From Trachelipus rathkii (lineage: Eukaryota > Arthropoda > Malacostraca > Isopoda > Trachelipodidae): 64,000 nucleotides of DNA. Positions 9,303-19,523 of this stretch are shown in pieces. The notes below the pieces were generated by a model. The model had not been told where the DNA came from. It searched no databases and worked only from the letters and a program-made list of their open reading frames with translations. The translations under genes were made by a program, and so were the position numbers. The DNA lies in contig JABUQX010022082.1 of NCBI GenBank assembly GCA_015478945.1, positions 62,001 through 126,000 of the forward strand, read 5' to 3'. Position 1 is the stretch's first letter. The number at the start of each line of letters is the position of its first letter.

Positions 9303-11750
9303 ATGGAGAAGAAGGAAAGGAAGAAGAACGTGAAAAACCTGCAAGATTTATCGATGAACGTTGTTTTCACAACATCATTTATCATAGATTTATACAAAAA
9401 ATTTTCGGATTCGAGAAAATTCGCGCTGAGCTGCGATTCGATTATGAATTATTTTGTGGAAAAACACGGGGTGAAAGAATTAAATTTCGACCTGCTCTTT
9501 TCGCTATTGGATTTGAACGACGGGTGTAAAACCTCAGCGATATTTTTAGCCTTTTTGGAAAACGCCACAAAAAATCCGTACAAGGCGACCGAAGCAATAT
9601 CTCTGACATTCACCGAGTATATGGTCGCGACAAAAGGTTTAAACTACGGTGATTCCGCGGCTGCTAAAACAGTCGAAGTTATTAGGACAATGGGTTCCAA
9701 ATTCAAAGGTTTAAAATCTCTGATTTTTTCTTTAGATCGGTATGAAACCTTCATAAAATTAACGGACTTACTGAAAGAAAAACATCCTAATTCATTATTT
9801 CGTATCTTGAAATTAGAAATTATTATTAAGATAACTAGCCTTCTCGACCACGACGACTTTCTCGAAATTATGAAAAATATTTCTATCTTGTTTCCAAATT
9901 TAATTTCTCTAAAAGTAATATGCACATGTCGCCAAAGGATAAATTTAAAAAATACAATCAGACTGACTCATGAAAGAAACCAAGCTGATATTACAAATGA
10001 TATAGCGAATGCTTTGATCAATAGAAACGCTTTTAAAAATCTCCCTTCGTTAAACGAATTAATTGTGGAATATAACAACATTGAGGAAATTATGGGAATC
10101 TCATCAATATTTAACTTACAAAAAATTGGAGTTCGCTTAAACCATGGACGTGAAGAGACTGTTGTTGAAATATCTAGTTTACAACTGCTGACTGCAAAAA
10201 CCGAGGTGAAAATATTAGAATTGATTTTCTGTTTTTCGTCAGAAGAAGATATATTTCCCAATTACGACAATAATTGGCTTATACTATCACCTACTGATAA
10301 ATGCGACAATAATTGTCCTAACAAAAAATTAACCAATTTAATAGTGGCGGTAGAAATCGACAACAGAAGAATATTCAAATGCGACATCAGTGAAAATCCA
10401 CTAACAGTCGAAAATTCCATGAATTTTTCAGAGGTGAAAGAAAAAGAAGATGAAGAAGCGGCAAAATACGGAATTTCCACAAGCATATTCTTTCGTTTAC
10501 TAAGAATGTTGAAAACTAAATTTGAGGAATTTTTAACCAAAGATTATGAGAAAAATGAGATGAAAATACCATTTTGCCTCTCATGCGAGGGCATATCTGC
10601 AGTGTTGAGTTCTTTTATGACATTACCCATCCATGGTCGTCGAACAAATTGCCATTTACATATGGGTATATCATGGCCCAAGCACCTACCAAAAAAAATA
10701 ACTGATTCTTGGGATTCGGAAATCTTTAGAAGCCGATTGCGAAAGAGTATTAAAAAGATAGATGGTTCCTTAGAATTGAACATAGGAAATATATGTCAGT
10801 TTAATGCCATCCTTCAAAGCAACCGATATTTAGATGATACCCTTTCTCCTTTGCATTTTCCCGATGTTTACGTATTGAAATTATCATACGACGGTATAGA
10901 GAGATATATTGGAGATTGGAAATGTGGCTATTTGAGTAATAAAATCGTAGAGGTTTTTCCAAACTTGACTAACTTGGAAATCAAAATAAAGGATTTCGCA
11001 AGCACATCTTTCCGGCAAAGTAGTGATGAATACAAAATGATATCAGTTGAAGAAAATAAAGCAATTTTTAAACACTTGGGAGAATTAAAGATTGTTTTCT
11101 CTGGTGTTTTATTTGATATTTGTCAGGTGTCTCCAAATCTAGAAAAAGTCGTGGTGCTCTTCGGTTACGAATACATTTCTGCTTGCAGAATTTATAATCT
11201 TTTGAAAATTACTCGTTTTTTGAAAAGAGGATTAGAATTTAATTTTGATCTTCGTATGTTAAATGAACAAATTGAACAAAAAGTTATAAAATACTATACC
11301 GAATGCGATAATCTTGACCACAAAACAACCATCGATCAACTTTTCCAAAAAATTATTGTAACTATGACCGATATTAGTGGAAATCCCATCATCCGATGGA
11401 ATATAGAACAATATGACTTTTCAGGAGTGCGCGGTTTCCCAGATGATTGTGAATCAACCGTTAGCAACAAATACCGGATCAAATGGAAAAATACAATCTA
11501 TGGTAGACACCAATGGTTCCAAGGCGGTATTTTGTTTTTTACCCATGATTCCTTTTTTGAGTTTTTAAACAAATATCCAGATTCCAAACCAAAAACATTT
11601 TACTTGGTTTTTCCATCTGTTGACTCTCATGATTTTATTAACAAACTTTTTGAAGCTGTTGCATGTATAATGAGTAGTACATCAGAAGAAAAGAAGAGGA
11701 CGAAGAAGAGGAAAAAAAATAGAAAGAATTTTAAACTAAAAAAAAAATAG
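9303..11750 (+). CDS. F-box/leucine-rich-repeat-like protein, copy 1, 815 aa
   Basis: Largest intact member of a tandem family. Residues about 12-50 fit an F-box pattern (hydrophobics at F-box spacing, an LDL/IDL-type turn, then SRKFALSC). The rest has irregular leucine-rich repeats, for example NLPSLNELIVEYNNIEEI, FPNLTNLEIKIKDF and SPNLEKVVVLFGYE. Cysteine-bearing motifs (IPFCLSCEG) recur in all copies. The C-terminus is a lysine-rich tail. F-box/LRR proteins usually serve as substrate adaptors of SCF ubiquitin ligases, so a host-protein degradation role is inferred, not shown. The base composition is more AT-rich than the core-like genes. Copy 2 (13147) and copy 3 (16615) are close relatives and 30164-31773 is a distant one. 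Confidence 0.75.
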   Translation: MEKKERKKNVKNLQDLSMNVVFTTSFIIDLYKKFSDSRKFALSCDSIMNYFVEKHGVKELNFDLLFSLLDLNDGCKTSAIFLAFLENATKNPYKATEAISLTFTEYMVATKGLNYGDSAAAKTVEVIRTMGSKFKGLKSLIFSLDRYETFIKLTDLLKEKHPNSLFRILKLEIIIKITSLLDHDDFLEIMKNISILFPNLISLKVICTCRQRINLKNTIRLTHERNQADITNDIANALINRNAFKNLPSLNELIVEYNNIEEIMGISSIFNLQKIGVRLNHGREETVVEISSLQLLTAKTEVKILELIFCFSSEEDIFPNYDNNWLILSPTDKCDNNCPNKKLTNLIVAVEIDNRRIFKCDISENPLTVENSMNFSEVKEKEDEEAAKYGISTSIFFRLLRMLKTKFEEFLTKDYEKNEMKIPFCLSCEGISAVLSSFMTLPIHGRRTNCHLHMGISWPKHLPKKITDSWDSEIFRSRLRKSIKKIDGSLELNIGNICQFNAILQSNRYLDDTLSPLHFPDVYVLKLSYDGIERYIGDWKCGYLSNKIVEVFPNLTNLEIKIKDFASTSFRQSSDEYKMISVEENKAIFKHLGELKIVFSGVLFDICQVSPNLEKVVVLFGYEYISACRIYNLLKITRFLKRGLEFNFDLRMLNEQIEQKVIKYYTECDNLDHKTTIDQLFQKIIVTMTDISGNPIIRWNIEQYDFSGVRGFPDDCESTVSNKYRIKWKNTIYGRHQWFQGGILFFTHDSFFEFLNKYPDSKPKTFYLVFPSVDSHDFINKLFEAVACIMSSTSEEKKRTKKRKKNRKNFKLKKK

Positions 11751-11966
11751 TAATATGTGCGTATACATTTGTAAAAAAGATAAAATATACAACTCTAAAT
11801 AATTTTTTTTGTATTATTAATTCTGTAATACCAAATCGTCATAATAAAGTATTTTATTTTATAAGTAAAATAGAGCATATTATAGATGTTTTATTTCACT
11901 CATCCTGTCTTTAAAATCATTCGAACATTAGTTAATTAGAGAAAACCTTGTTTTCGATTATATCTA

Positions 11967-12147
11967 TCGAGCGTCGTTGAGGTCACGAAATACGGAGGTG
12001 TTGAAGAATACTACGACACAACGACAACATGCGTTCATTTAAAAGAAGCTAACAAATCGTATTATCATCACAAAGACAAAGACACGCACGGCACAATATT
12101 GTATTTTCTAATAACGGGAGAAGATCCTTGCGAATCATACGGCGGTC
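11967..12147 (+). pseudogene. Truncated fragment of the membrane glycoprotein gene
   Basis: This is nearly identical to bases about 19562-19746 inside the intact glycoprotein gene (shared stretches include gcgttcatttaaaagaagc). It lacks the start codon and signal peptide at the left and everything past residue ~75 at the right. On the left it joins 3'-flanking sequence that also follows copy 3 of the F-box/LRR gene (cf. 19121-19155). On the right it stops abruptly at an hr-like repeat. It shows that the duplicated unit once held both genes. Confidence 0.8.
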
Positions 12148-12420
12148 GAAGGGAACCGGAAAACGACCTAATGTGATCGCGCAACACTTTTTAGGTATAA
12201 CCTATCGCTTCAACCAGACATAGTGACGCTTCGAAGGGAACTGATATAAGTCGAAGGTCTAAGTGCTAAAATCTAAAAAATTTCAAAGAAAATAATTCAC
12301 AAAAAAAATTTTAAAGTCAAAATTTCGAAAAAGTATTTTAATTTACAAAAAAATGTTGAATTTTTTTCTTTCGGATTTTTTAAACTTTCGCACTTAGACC
12401 TATGACCAATGTTCATGGTA
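12148..12420. repeat. Dispersed hr-like repeat copy
   Basis: A copy of the repeat seen at 8755-8990 and, in the other orientation, in the 25.1-27.1-kb array. It includes 'cgacctaatgtgatcgcg', 'ggtataacctatcgcttc' and 'aagtcgaaggtctaagtgc', followed by an AT-rich centre and a 'cgcacttagacct' end. It sits exactly at the break of the glycoprotein fragment, which suggests recombination at the repeat. Confidence 0.7.
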
Positions 12421-12424
12421 TTTC

Positions 12425-12650
12425 CACTTATCCAATGGAATATATGATTCAATGGTGATATTTGGTTCCCAGATAATTGATAGGCATATATACATTGTCG
12501 AAATAAAAAAGTTTCTACGATGGTCATTTGTGGTTAAAAGATGGTATTTTTTTATATACTTGGTTCTTTTTTTAAATTTTTAGAAAAATATCGGGTTCCA
12601 AAAGCAAACATTTTTCCAGTATCTTTTCCAGAAATCGGTAACCGTAAATA
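12425..12650 (+). pseudogene. Decayed C-terminal scrap of an F-box/LRR gene
   Basis: The sequence aligns by eye, with small gaps, to the last part of the F-box/LRR genes (about 15240-15475 in copy 2). Matching segments are '..tccaatggaatat..', 'ggttcccagat', 'tggttaaaagatggtattt' and 'ttcttttttt-aaatttttag-aaaaatat'. No frame is open across it. It is more diverged than copies 1-3 are from each other, so it is an older remnant of a fourth unit. Confidence 0.6.
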
Positions 12651-12660
12651 TACAAAATTT

Positions 12661-13146
12661 TCCAACCCGAAATATTTTGCTAGAAACATTTCTTAGTTAT
12701 AAAAGGGAGACGGAATATTTTTAAAAACATCAGAGTTCCCTGATGCGAGCGAATGTTTGATCTCGTTGTTTATCTATATTATATTCGCTTAATTGAAAAT
12801 AATAATAAATTTTGTTTTTTAAAAAATAAAATAAATAAAAAAAAATTCAACTGATTTAATTTTTATTTCTCGCCTATAAAGGAGGCTCAAAATATTATAT
12901 ATTTTATCATTAGGTAACGTGGCATTGTTGTAAAACGTCGTTTATATCGCATTTCCACGAATGTGAGTCTACGTACATTCCTCGAATAATACCAGTCGAC
13001 CAGCGCCCGTGGATTTAAGGAATCTTTAGTTATACCGTAGAAGGGTTTTACATTCATTGGTATTACGATTGATTTCGTTGAAAAAATACTACTGCGTTTC
13101 CTTAATCCTTTTTTTTACACCCGAATTCGACGACGAATAACTCGAT
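12661..13146. repeat. Duplicated leader region of copy 2 (also at 16133-16614)
   Basis: These ~485 bp are nearly identical to the leader of copy 3, starting at 'caacccgaaatattttgc' and running to the ATG, and resemble 9000-9302 before copy 1. Both longer leaders carry a 'ccagtcgaccagcgcccg' block that copy 1 lacks. No coding sequence was found. Confidence 0.75.
12875..12912 (+). promoter_or_regulatory. TATA/initiator of copy 2, altered TATA
   Basis: The equivalent of 9159-9196. The TATA element reads TATAAAGG instead of TATAAAAG; the initiator TCATTA (12907-12912) is unchanged. The altered box sits before the copy that is also frameshifted. Confidence 0.5.
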
Positions 13147-15596
13147 ATGGAGAAGAAGGAAAGTAAGAAGAACGTGAAAAAACTGCAAAATTTAGCGATC
13201 AACGCTGTTTTCGCAACATTCTCCTACTTAGATTTATACAACAATGTTTCGGATTCGAGAAAATTCGCGCTGAGCTGCGATTTGATTATGAATTATTATG
13301 TAGAAAAACATGGGTTGAAAGAATTAAAATTCGACCTGCTCTTTTCACTATTGGATTCGGATGACGGGGATAAAACCTCGACGATATTTCTAGCCTTTCT
13401 GGAAAACGCCATAAAAAATCCGTACAAGGCGACCGAATCAATATCCCTGACATTGACCGAGTATATGGTCGCGACGAAAAGTTTAAACTACGATGATTCC
13501 GCGGCTGCTAAAACAGTCGAAATTATTAGGACAATGGGTTCCGAATACAAAAGTTTAAGATCTCTGATTTTTTATTTAGACCAGTATGAAACCTTCATAA
13601 AATTAACGAACTTAATGAAAGAAAAACATCAACATTCTTTATTTCGTATCTTGAAATTAGAAATTATTATTAAGACAACTAGCCTTCTCGACCACGACGA
13701 CTTTCTCGAAATTATGAAAAATATTTCTATCTTGTTTCCAAATTTAGTTTTTCTAAAAATAATATGCCCATGTCGCCAAAGGATAAATTTAAGAAATACA
13801 ATCAGACTGACTCATGAAAGAAACCAAGCTGATATTACAAATGATATAGCGAATGCTTCTATCAATAGAAACGCTTTCAAAAATCTCCCTTCGTTAAACG
13901 AATTAATTGTAGAATATAACAACATAGAGGAAATTATGGGAATCTCATCAATATTTAACTTACAAAAAATTGGAGTTCGCTTAAACCATGGACGCGAAAG
14001 AACTGCTGTTGAAATGGCTAGTTTACAACTGCTGACTGCAAAAACCGAGGTGAAAATACTAGAATTAATTTTCTGTTTTTCGTCGGAAGAGGATATATTT
14101 CCCAAATACGACAATAATTGGCTTATACGCTCACCTACTGATAAATGCGACAATAATTGTTCTAACAAAAAATTAACTAATTTAATAGTGGCGGTAGAAA
14201 TCGACAACAGAAGAATATTCGAATGCGACATCAGTGAAAATCCACCAACAGTCGAAAATTCCGTGAATTTTAGAAAGGTGAATGAAAAAGAAGAAGAAAA
14301 AGCGGCAAAATACGGAATTACCACAAGCAATTTCTTTCGTTTTCTAAGAATGTTGGAAACTAAATTTGATGAATTTTTTTTAACCAAAGATTATGAAAGA
14401 AATGAGATGAAAATACCGTTCTGTCTCTCATGCGAAGGACTATCTGCAGTGTTGCATCTTTTAACGACATTACCCATTCTAGGTCGTCGAACAAAGTGCC
14501 ATTTACATACGTGTATATCATGGCCCAAGCGCCTATCAAAAAAAATAATTGATTCTTGGGATTCGGAAATCTTTAGAAGCCGATTGCGAAAGAGTATTAA
14601 AAAGGTAGATGGATGGTTCCTTGGAATTGAACATAGGAAATATATGTCAGTTTAATGCCATTCTTCAAAACGACCGATATTTAGATGATACCCTTTCTCC
14701 TTTGCATTTTCCTGATGTTTACGTATTGAAATTATCATACGACCGTATAGCGAGATATAGTGGAGATTGTAAATGTGGCTATTTGAGTAATAAAATCGTC
14801 GAGGTTTTTCCGAACTTGACTTACTTGGAAATCAAAATAAAGAATTTCGCAAGCACAGCTTTCAAGCAAAGTAGTGATGAATACAAAATGATATTAGTTG
14901 AAGAAAATAAAGCAATTTTTAAAAATTTGGGAGAATTAAAGATGGTTTTCTCTGGTGTTTTATATGATATTTGTCAGGTGTCTCCAAATCTAGAAAAAGT
15001 CGTGGTGCTCTTTGGTTGACGAAGAAATTACTCCTTGCAGAATTTATAATCTTTTGAAAATTACTCGTTTTTTGAAAAGAGGACTAGAATTTAATTTTGA
15101 TCTTCGTATGTTAAATGAACAAATGGAACAAAAAAATATAAAATACTATCCCGAATGCGATAATCTTGACCACATAGCAACTATCGATCAACTTTTCAAA
15201 AAACTTATTATAACTATAACCGATATTTGTGGAAATTCCATCATCCGATGGAACATAATACAATATGACTTTTCAGAAGTTCCCGGTTTCCCAGATGATT
15301 TTGAATTAACTGATAGTAACAAATACCGGATCCAAAGGAAAACTACAACCTATGGTAGACACTTATGGTTCAAAGACGGTATTTTGTTTGTTACATCTTG
15401 TTCCTTTTTTGAGTTTTTAAACAAATATCGAGATCCAAAACCAAAAACATTTTACTTGTTTTTTCCATCTATTAACTGTCATGAATTCCTTAACAAACTT
15501 TTTGAAGCTGTTGGACGTATAATGAATAGTGCATTAGAAGAAAAGAAGAGGAGGAAGAAGAAGAAAAAAAATAGAAAGAATTTTAAACTTAAATAG
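13147..15596 (+). pseudogene. F-box/LRR-like gene copy 2, broken by two frameshifts
   Basis: This is collinear with copies 1 and 3 over its full length but lies in three frames: 13147-14655, 14609-15019 and 15012-15596. The first break is at about 14611, where a 4-bp tandem duplication (atggatgg in place of one atgg) is seen by comparison with copies 1 and 3. The second is an extra base at about 15017 in the segment corresponding to 11165 of copy 1. These are not homopolymer changes, so they are likely real mutations. The N-terminal part (502 aa, with the F-box-like region and half of the LRR-like region) could still be translated. The lysine-rich tail is preserved in the third frame. Confidence 0.85.
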
Positions 15597-16341
15597 AAAT
15601 ATGAGCGTATTCATTTGTAAAAATGATAAAATATCCAACCAAAAACTTTTTTTTGTATTGTTAATTCTCTAATACCAAATCATCTTAATAAAGTACTTTA
15701 TTTTATAAGTAAAACATAGCTTATTATACATGTTTTATTTCACCCATCCTGGCGTTAAAATCATTCGAATATTAGTTAATTGTTTAAGATCAACGATGAA
15801 TCACATATTAAACGGCACAATTATTATGTCTTCAAAATTTTGAATACTAATTTCACCAACTTTTTTCTGAGACTTTTCGAATCCTTTTATGAACGAATAA
15901 ATTAGATAATAAAAATCTGGGTTATTATGTCCAAAAGACGAAATTTTTCGATTGATCATTTTATTTTATTAGATAAAAATAAAAATAATAAAAAAAAAGT
16001 TAGATATAAAAAATATTATATATTTTAGGTATAAAATATTAATTATTAAATCCATTTTAAAAAATAAAAGGAAAATGAAAAGGAAAATGATGAATAAACG
16101 AGTCGATTATAGAGGGAGCGTTTAAAATTTTCAACCCGAAATATTTTGCTAGAAACATTTCTTAGTTATAAAAGGGAGATGGAATATTTTTAAAAACATC
16201 AGAGTTCCCTGATGCGAGCGAATGTTTGATCTCGTTGTTTATCTATATTATATGTGCTTAATTGAAAATAATAATAAATTTTGTTTTTTAAAAAATAAAA
16301 TAAATAAAAAAATTCAACTGATATAATTTTTATTTCTCGCC
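15597..16341. other. Intergenic spacer lacking the glycoprotein gene
   Basis: From 15600 to about 16125 this follows the same sequence that separates copy 3 from the glycoprotein gene (18920-19470, including 'gaataaacga-tcgattat' and 'agcgtttaaa'). Then, where the glycoprotein gene should begin, it switches to the leader of the next F-box/LRR copy ('ttcaacccgaaatatttt'). A deletion of the glycoprotein gene in this unit is the simplest reading. No ORF of note. Confidence 0.6.
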
Positions 16342-16379
16342 TATAAAAGAGGCTCAAAATATTATATATTTTATCATTA
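16342..16379 (+). promoter_or_regulatory. TATA box and initiator of F-box/LRR gene copy 3
   Basis: TATAAAAG at 16342-16349 and TCATTA at 16374-16379, as in copy 1. Confidence 0.55.
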
Positions 16380-16614
16380 GGTAACGTGGCATCGTTGTAA
16401 AACGTCGTTTATATCGCATTTCCACGAATGTGAGTCTACCGTCCATTCCTCGAATAATACCAGTCGACCAGCGCCCGTGGATTTAAAGAATCTTTAGTTA
16501 TACCGTAGAAGGGTTTTACATTCATTGGTATTACGATTGATTTCGTTGAAAAAATACTACTGCGTCACCTTAATCCTTTTATTTACACCCGAATTCGACG
16601 ACGAATAACTCGAT

Positions 16615-18915
16615 ATGGAGAAGAAGGAAAGTAAGAAGAACGTGGAAAAACTGCAAAATTTTGCGATCAACGCTGTTTTCGCAACATTCTCCTTCTTAGA
16701 TTTATACAACAATGTTTCGGATTCGAGAAAATTCGCGCTGAGCTGCGATTTGATTATGAATTATTTTGTTGAAAAACATGGGTTGAAAGAATTAAATTTC
16801 AACCTGCTCTTTTCGCAATTGGATTCGGACAACGGGGATAAAACCTCGACGATATTTCTAGCTTTTCTGGAAAACGCCATAAAAAATCCGTACAAGGCGA
16901 CCGAATCAATATCCCTGACATTGACCGAGTATATGGTCGCGACGAAAAGTTTAAACTACGGTGATTCCGCGGCTGCTAAAACAGTCGAAGTTATTAGGAC
17001 AATGGGTTCCGAATACAAAAGTTTAAGATATCTGATTTTTTATTTAGACCGGTATGAAACCTTCATAAAATTAACGAACTTACTGAAAGAAAAACATCAC
17101 CATTCTTTATTTCGTATCTTGAAATTAGAAATTATTATTAAGACAACTAGCATTCTCGACCACGACGACTTTCTCGAAATTATGAAAAATATTTCTATCT
17201 TGTTTCCAAATTTAGTTTCTCTAAAAATAATATGCACATGTCGCCAAAGGATAAATTTAAGAAATACAATCAGACTGACTCATGAAAGAAACCAAGCTGA
17301 TATTACAAATGATATAGCGAATGCTTCTATCAATAGAAACGCTTTCAAAAATCTCCCTTCGTTAAACGAATTAATTGTGGAATATAACAACATAGAGGAA
17401 ATTATGGGAATCTCATCAATATTTAACTTACAAAAAATTGGAGTTCGCTTAAACCATGGACGCGAAAGAACTGTTGTTGAAATGGCTAGTTTACAACTAT
17501 TGGCTGCAAAAACCGAGGTGGAAATACTAGAATTGATTTTCTGTTTTTCGTCGGAAGAGGATATATTTCCCAAATACGACAATAATTGGCTTATGGACTC
17601 ACCTATTGATAAATGCGACAATAATTGTTCTTACAAAAAATTAACTAATTTAATAGTGGCGGTAGAAATCGACAACAGAAGAATATTCGAATGCGACATC
17701 AGTGAAACTAAATTTGATGAATTTTTAACCAAATATTGTGAAAGAAATGAGATGAAAATACCGTTCTGCCTTTCATGCGAAGGACTATCTGCGGTGTTGA
17801 GTCTTTTAACGACACAACCCATCAAGGGTTGTCGAACAAAGTGCCATTTACATACAGGTATATCATGGCCCAAGCGCTTATCAAAAAAAATAACTGATTC
17901 TTGGGATTCGGAAATCTTTAGAAGCCGATTGCGAAAGAGTATTAAAAAGGTAGATGGTTCCTTAGAATTGAACATAGGAAATATATGTCAGTTTAATGCC
18001 ATCCTCCAAAGCGACCGATATTTAGATGATACCCTTTCTCCTTTGCATTTTCCTGATGTTTACGTATTGAAATTATCATACGACGGTATAGAAAGATATT
18101 GTGGAGATTGTAAATGTGGCTATTTGAGTGATAAAATCGTCGAGGTTTTTCCGAACTTGACTTACTTGGAAATCAAAATAAAGAATTTCGCAAGTACAGC
18201 TTTCCGGCAAAGTAGCGATGAATACAAAATGATATCAGTTGAAGAAAATAAAGCAATTTTTAAAAATTTGGGAGAATTAAAGATGGTTTTCTCTGGTGTT
18301 TTATATGATATTTGTCAGGTGTCTCCAAATCTAGAAAAAGTCGTGGTGCTCTTCGGTTACGAAGATATTACTCCTTGCAGAATTTATAATCTTTTGAAAA
18401 TGACTCGTTTTTTGAAAAGAGGACTAGAGTTTAATTTTGATCTTCGTATGTTAAATAAACAAATGGAACAAAGAGTTATAAAACACTATACCGAATGCGA
18501 TGATCTTTACCACAAAGCAACCATCGATCAACTTTTCCAAAAAATTATTGTAACTATGACTGATATATGTGGAAATCCCATCATCCGATGGAATATAAAA
18601 CAATATGACTTTTTAGGAGTGCGCGGTTTTCCAGATGATTTTAAATCAACTGATAGCAACAAATACCGGATCCGAAGGAAAAATACAATCTATGGTAGCC
18701 ACTTATGGTTCCAAGGCGGTATTTTGTTTTTTACCGCTGATTCCTTTTTTGAATTTTTAAACAAATATCCAGATCCCAAACCAAAAACATTTTACCTGAT
18801 TTTTCCATCTTTTGACTCTCATTATTTTATTAACAAACTTTTTAAAGCTGTTGCATGCATAATGAATAGTGCATTAAAAGAAAAAAAAGAGGACGAAGAA
18901 GAGGAAAAAACATAG
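16615..18915 (+). CDS. F-box/leucine-rich-repeat-like protein, copy 3, 766 aa
   Basis: Very close to copy 2 at the N-terminus, where the F-box-like segment reads FATFSFLDLYNNVSDSRKFA. Compared with copy 1 it has an in-frame deletion of about 40 residues after ECDISE (near residue 365), removing the acidic linker present in copies 1 and 2. The C-terminal lysine-rich tail is replaced by an acidic end (EEKKEDEEEEKT) because of a frame change in an A-rich stretch near 18885. The LRR-like body and the cysteine motifs are intact. The same SCF-adaptor inference applies as for copy 1. The glycoprotein gene follows 608 bp downstream on the same strand. Confidence 0.75.
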   Translation: MEKKESKKNVEKLQNFAINAVFATFSFLDLYNNVSDSRKFALSCDLIMNYFVEKHGLKELNFNLLFSQLDSDNGDKTSTIFLAFLENAIKNPYKATESISLTLTEYMVATKSLNYGDSAAAKTVEVIRTMGSEYKSLRYLIFYLDRYETFIKLTNLLKEKHHHSLFRILKLEIIIKTTSILDHDDFLEIMKNISILFPNLVSLKIICTCRQRINLRNTIRLTHERNQADITNDIANASINRNAFKNLPSLNELIVEYNNIEEIMGISSIFNLQKIGVRLNHGRERTVVEMASLQLLAAKTEVEILELIFCFSSEEDIFPKYDNNWLMDSPIDKCDNNCSYKKLTNLIVAVEIDNRRIFECDISETKFDEFLTKYCERNEMKIPFCLSCEGLSAVLSLLTTQPIKGCRTKCHLHTGISWPKRLSKKITDSWDSEIFRSRLRKSIKKVDGSLELNIGNICQFNAILQSDRYLDDTLSPLHFPDVYVLKLSYDGIERYCGDCKCGYLSDKIVEVFPNLTYLEIKIKNFASTAFRQSSDEYKMISVEENKAIFKNLGELKMVFSGVLYDICQVSPNLEKVVVLFGYEDITPCRIYNLLKMTRFLKRGLEFNFDLRMLNKQMEQRVIKHYTECDDLYHKATIDQLFQKIIVTMTDICGNPIIRWNIKQYDFLGVRGFPDDFKSTDSNKYRIRRKNTIYGSHLWFQGGILFFTADSFFEFLNKYPDPKPKTFYLIFPSFDSHYFINKLFKAVACIMNSALKEKKEDEEEEKT

Positions 18916-19523
18916 AAAGAATATTATTAAACTAAAAAAAAATAGTAATATATGCGTATGCATTTGTAAAAATGATAAAATGTCCAACCCTAATTTTTTT
19001 TTGTAATATAAATTCTTTAATACCAAATCATCATAATAAAGTACTTTATTTTATAAGTAAAATAGAGCGTATTATATATGTTTTATTTCACTCATTCTCT
19101 TTTTAAAATCATTCGAATATTAGTTAATTAGAGAAAACATTGTTTTCGATTAACGATGAATCGCCCATAAAACGGACAATTATTATATATCCAATCACAT
19201 TTGAAAAATTGGAAAAATAATTTCATAAACTTTTTTCTGAGATTTTTGAGTCATTTTATTAACGAATAAATTGGGTATTAAAAATCTGGGTTATTTTGTC
19301 TAAAAGACGAAATTTTCGATCGATCATTTTATTTTAAAAAAAAAAAAAAAATTAGACATGAAAAATATTATATATATTAGGTATAAATTATTATTATTAA
19401 TTAAATTCATCATTTTAAAAAATGAAAGGAAAATGAATAAACGATTCGATTATCGACGAAGCGTTTAAATACAAACGCCCGGCAAAAGGTTTCTAGCGAC
19501 ACATCTACTACGCCGAAGCGATT
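18916..19523. other. AT-rich spacer between F-box/LRR copy 3 and the glycoprotein gene
   Basis: The spacer carries AATAAA-type signals near 19038 and an A-run at about 19337. It is the intact version of the spacer seen in altered form after copies 1 and 2. I see no gene in it. Confidence 0.5.
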
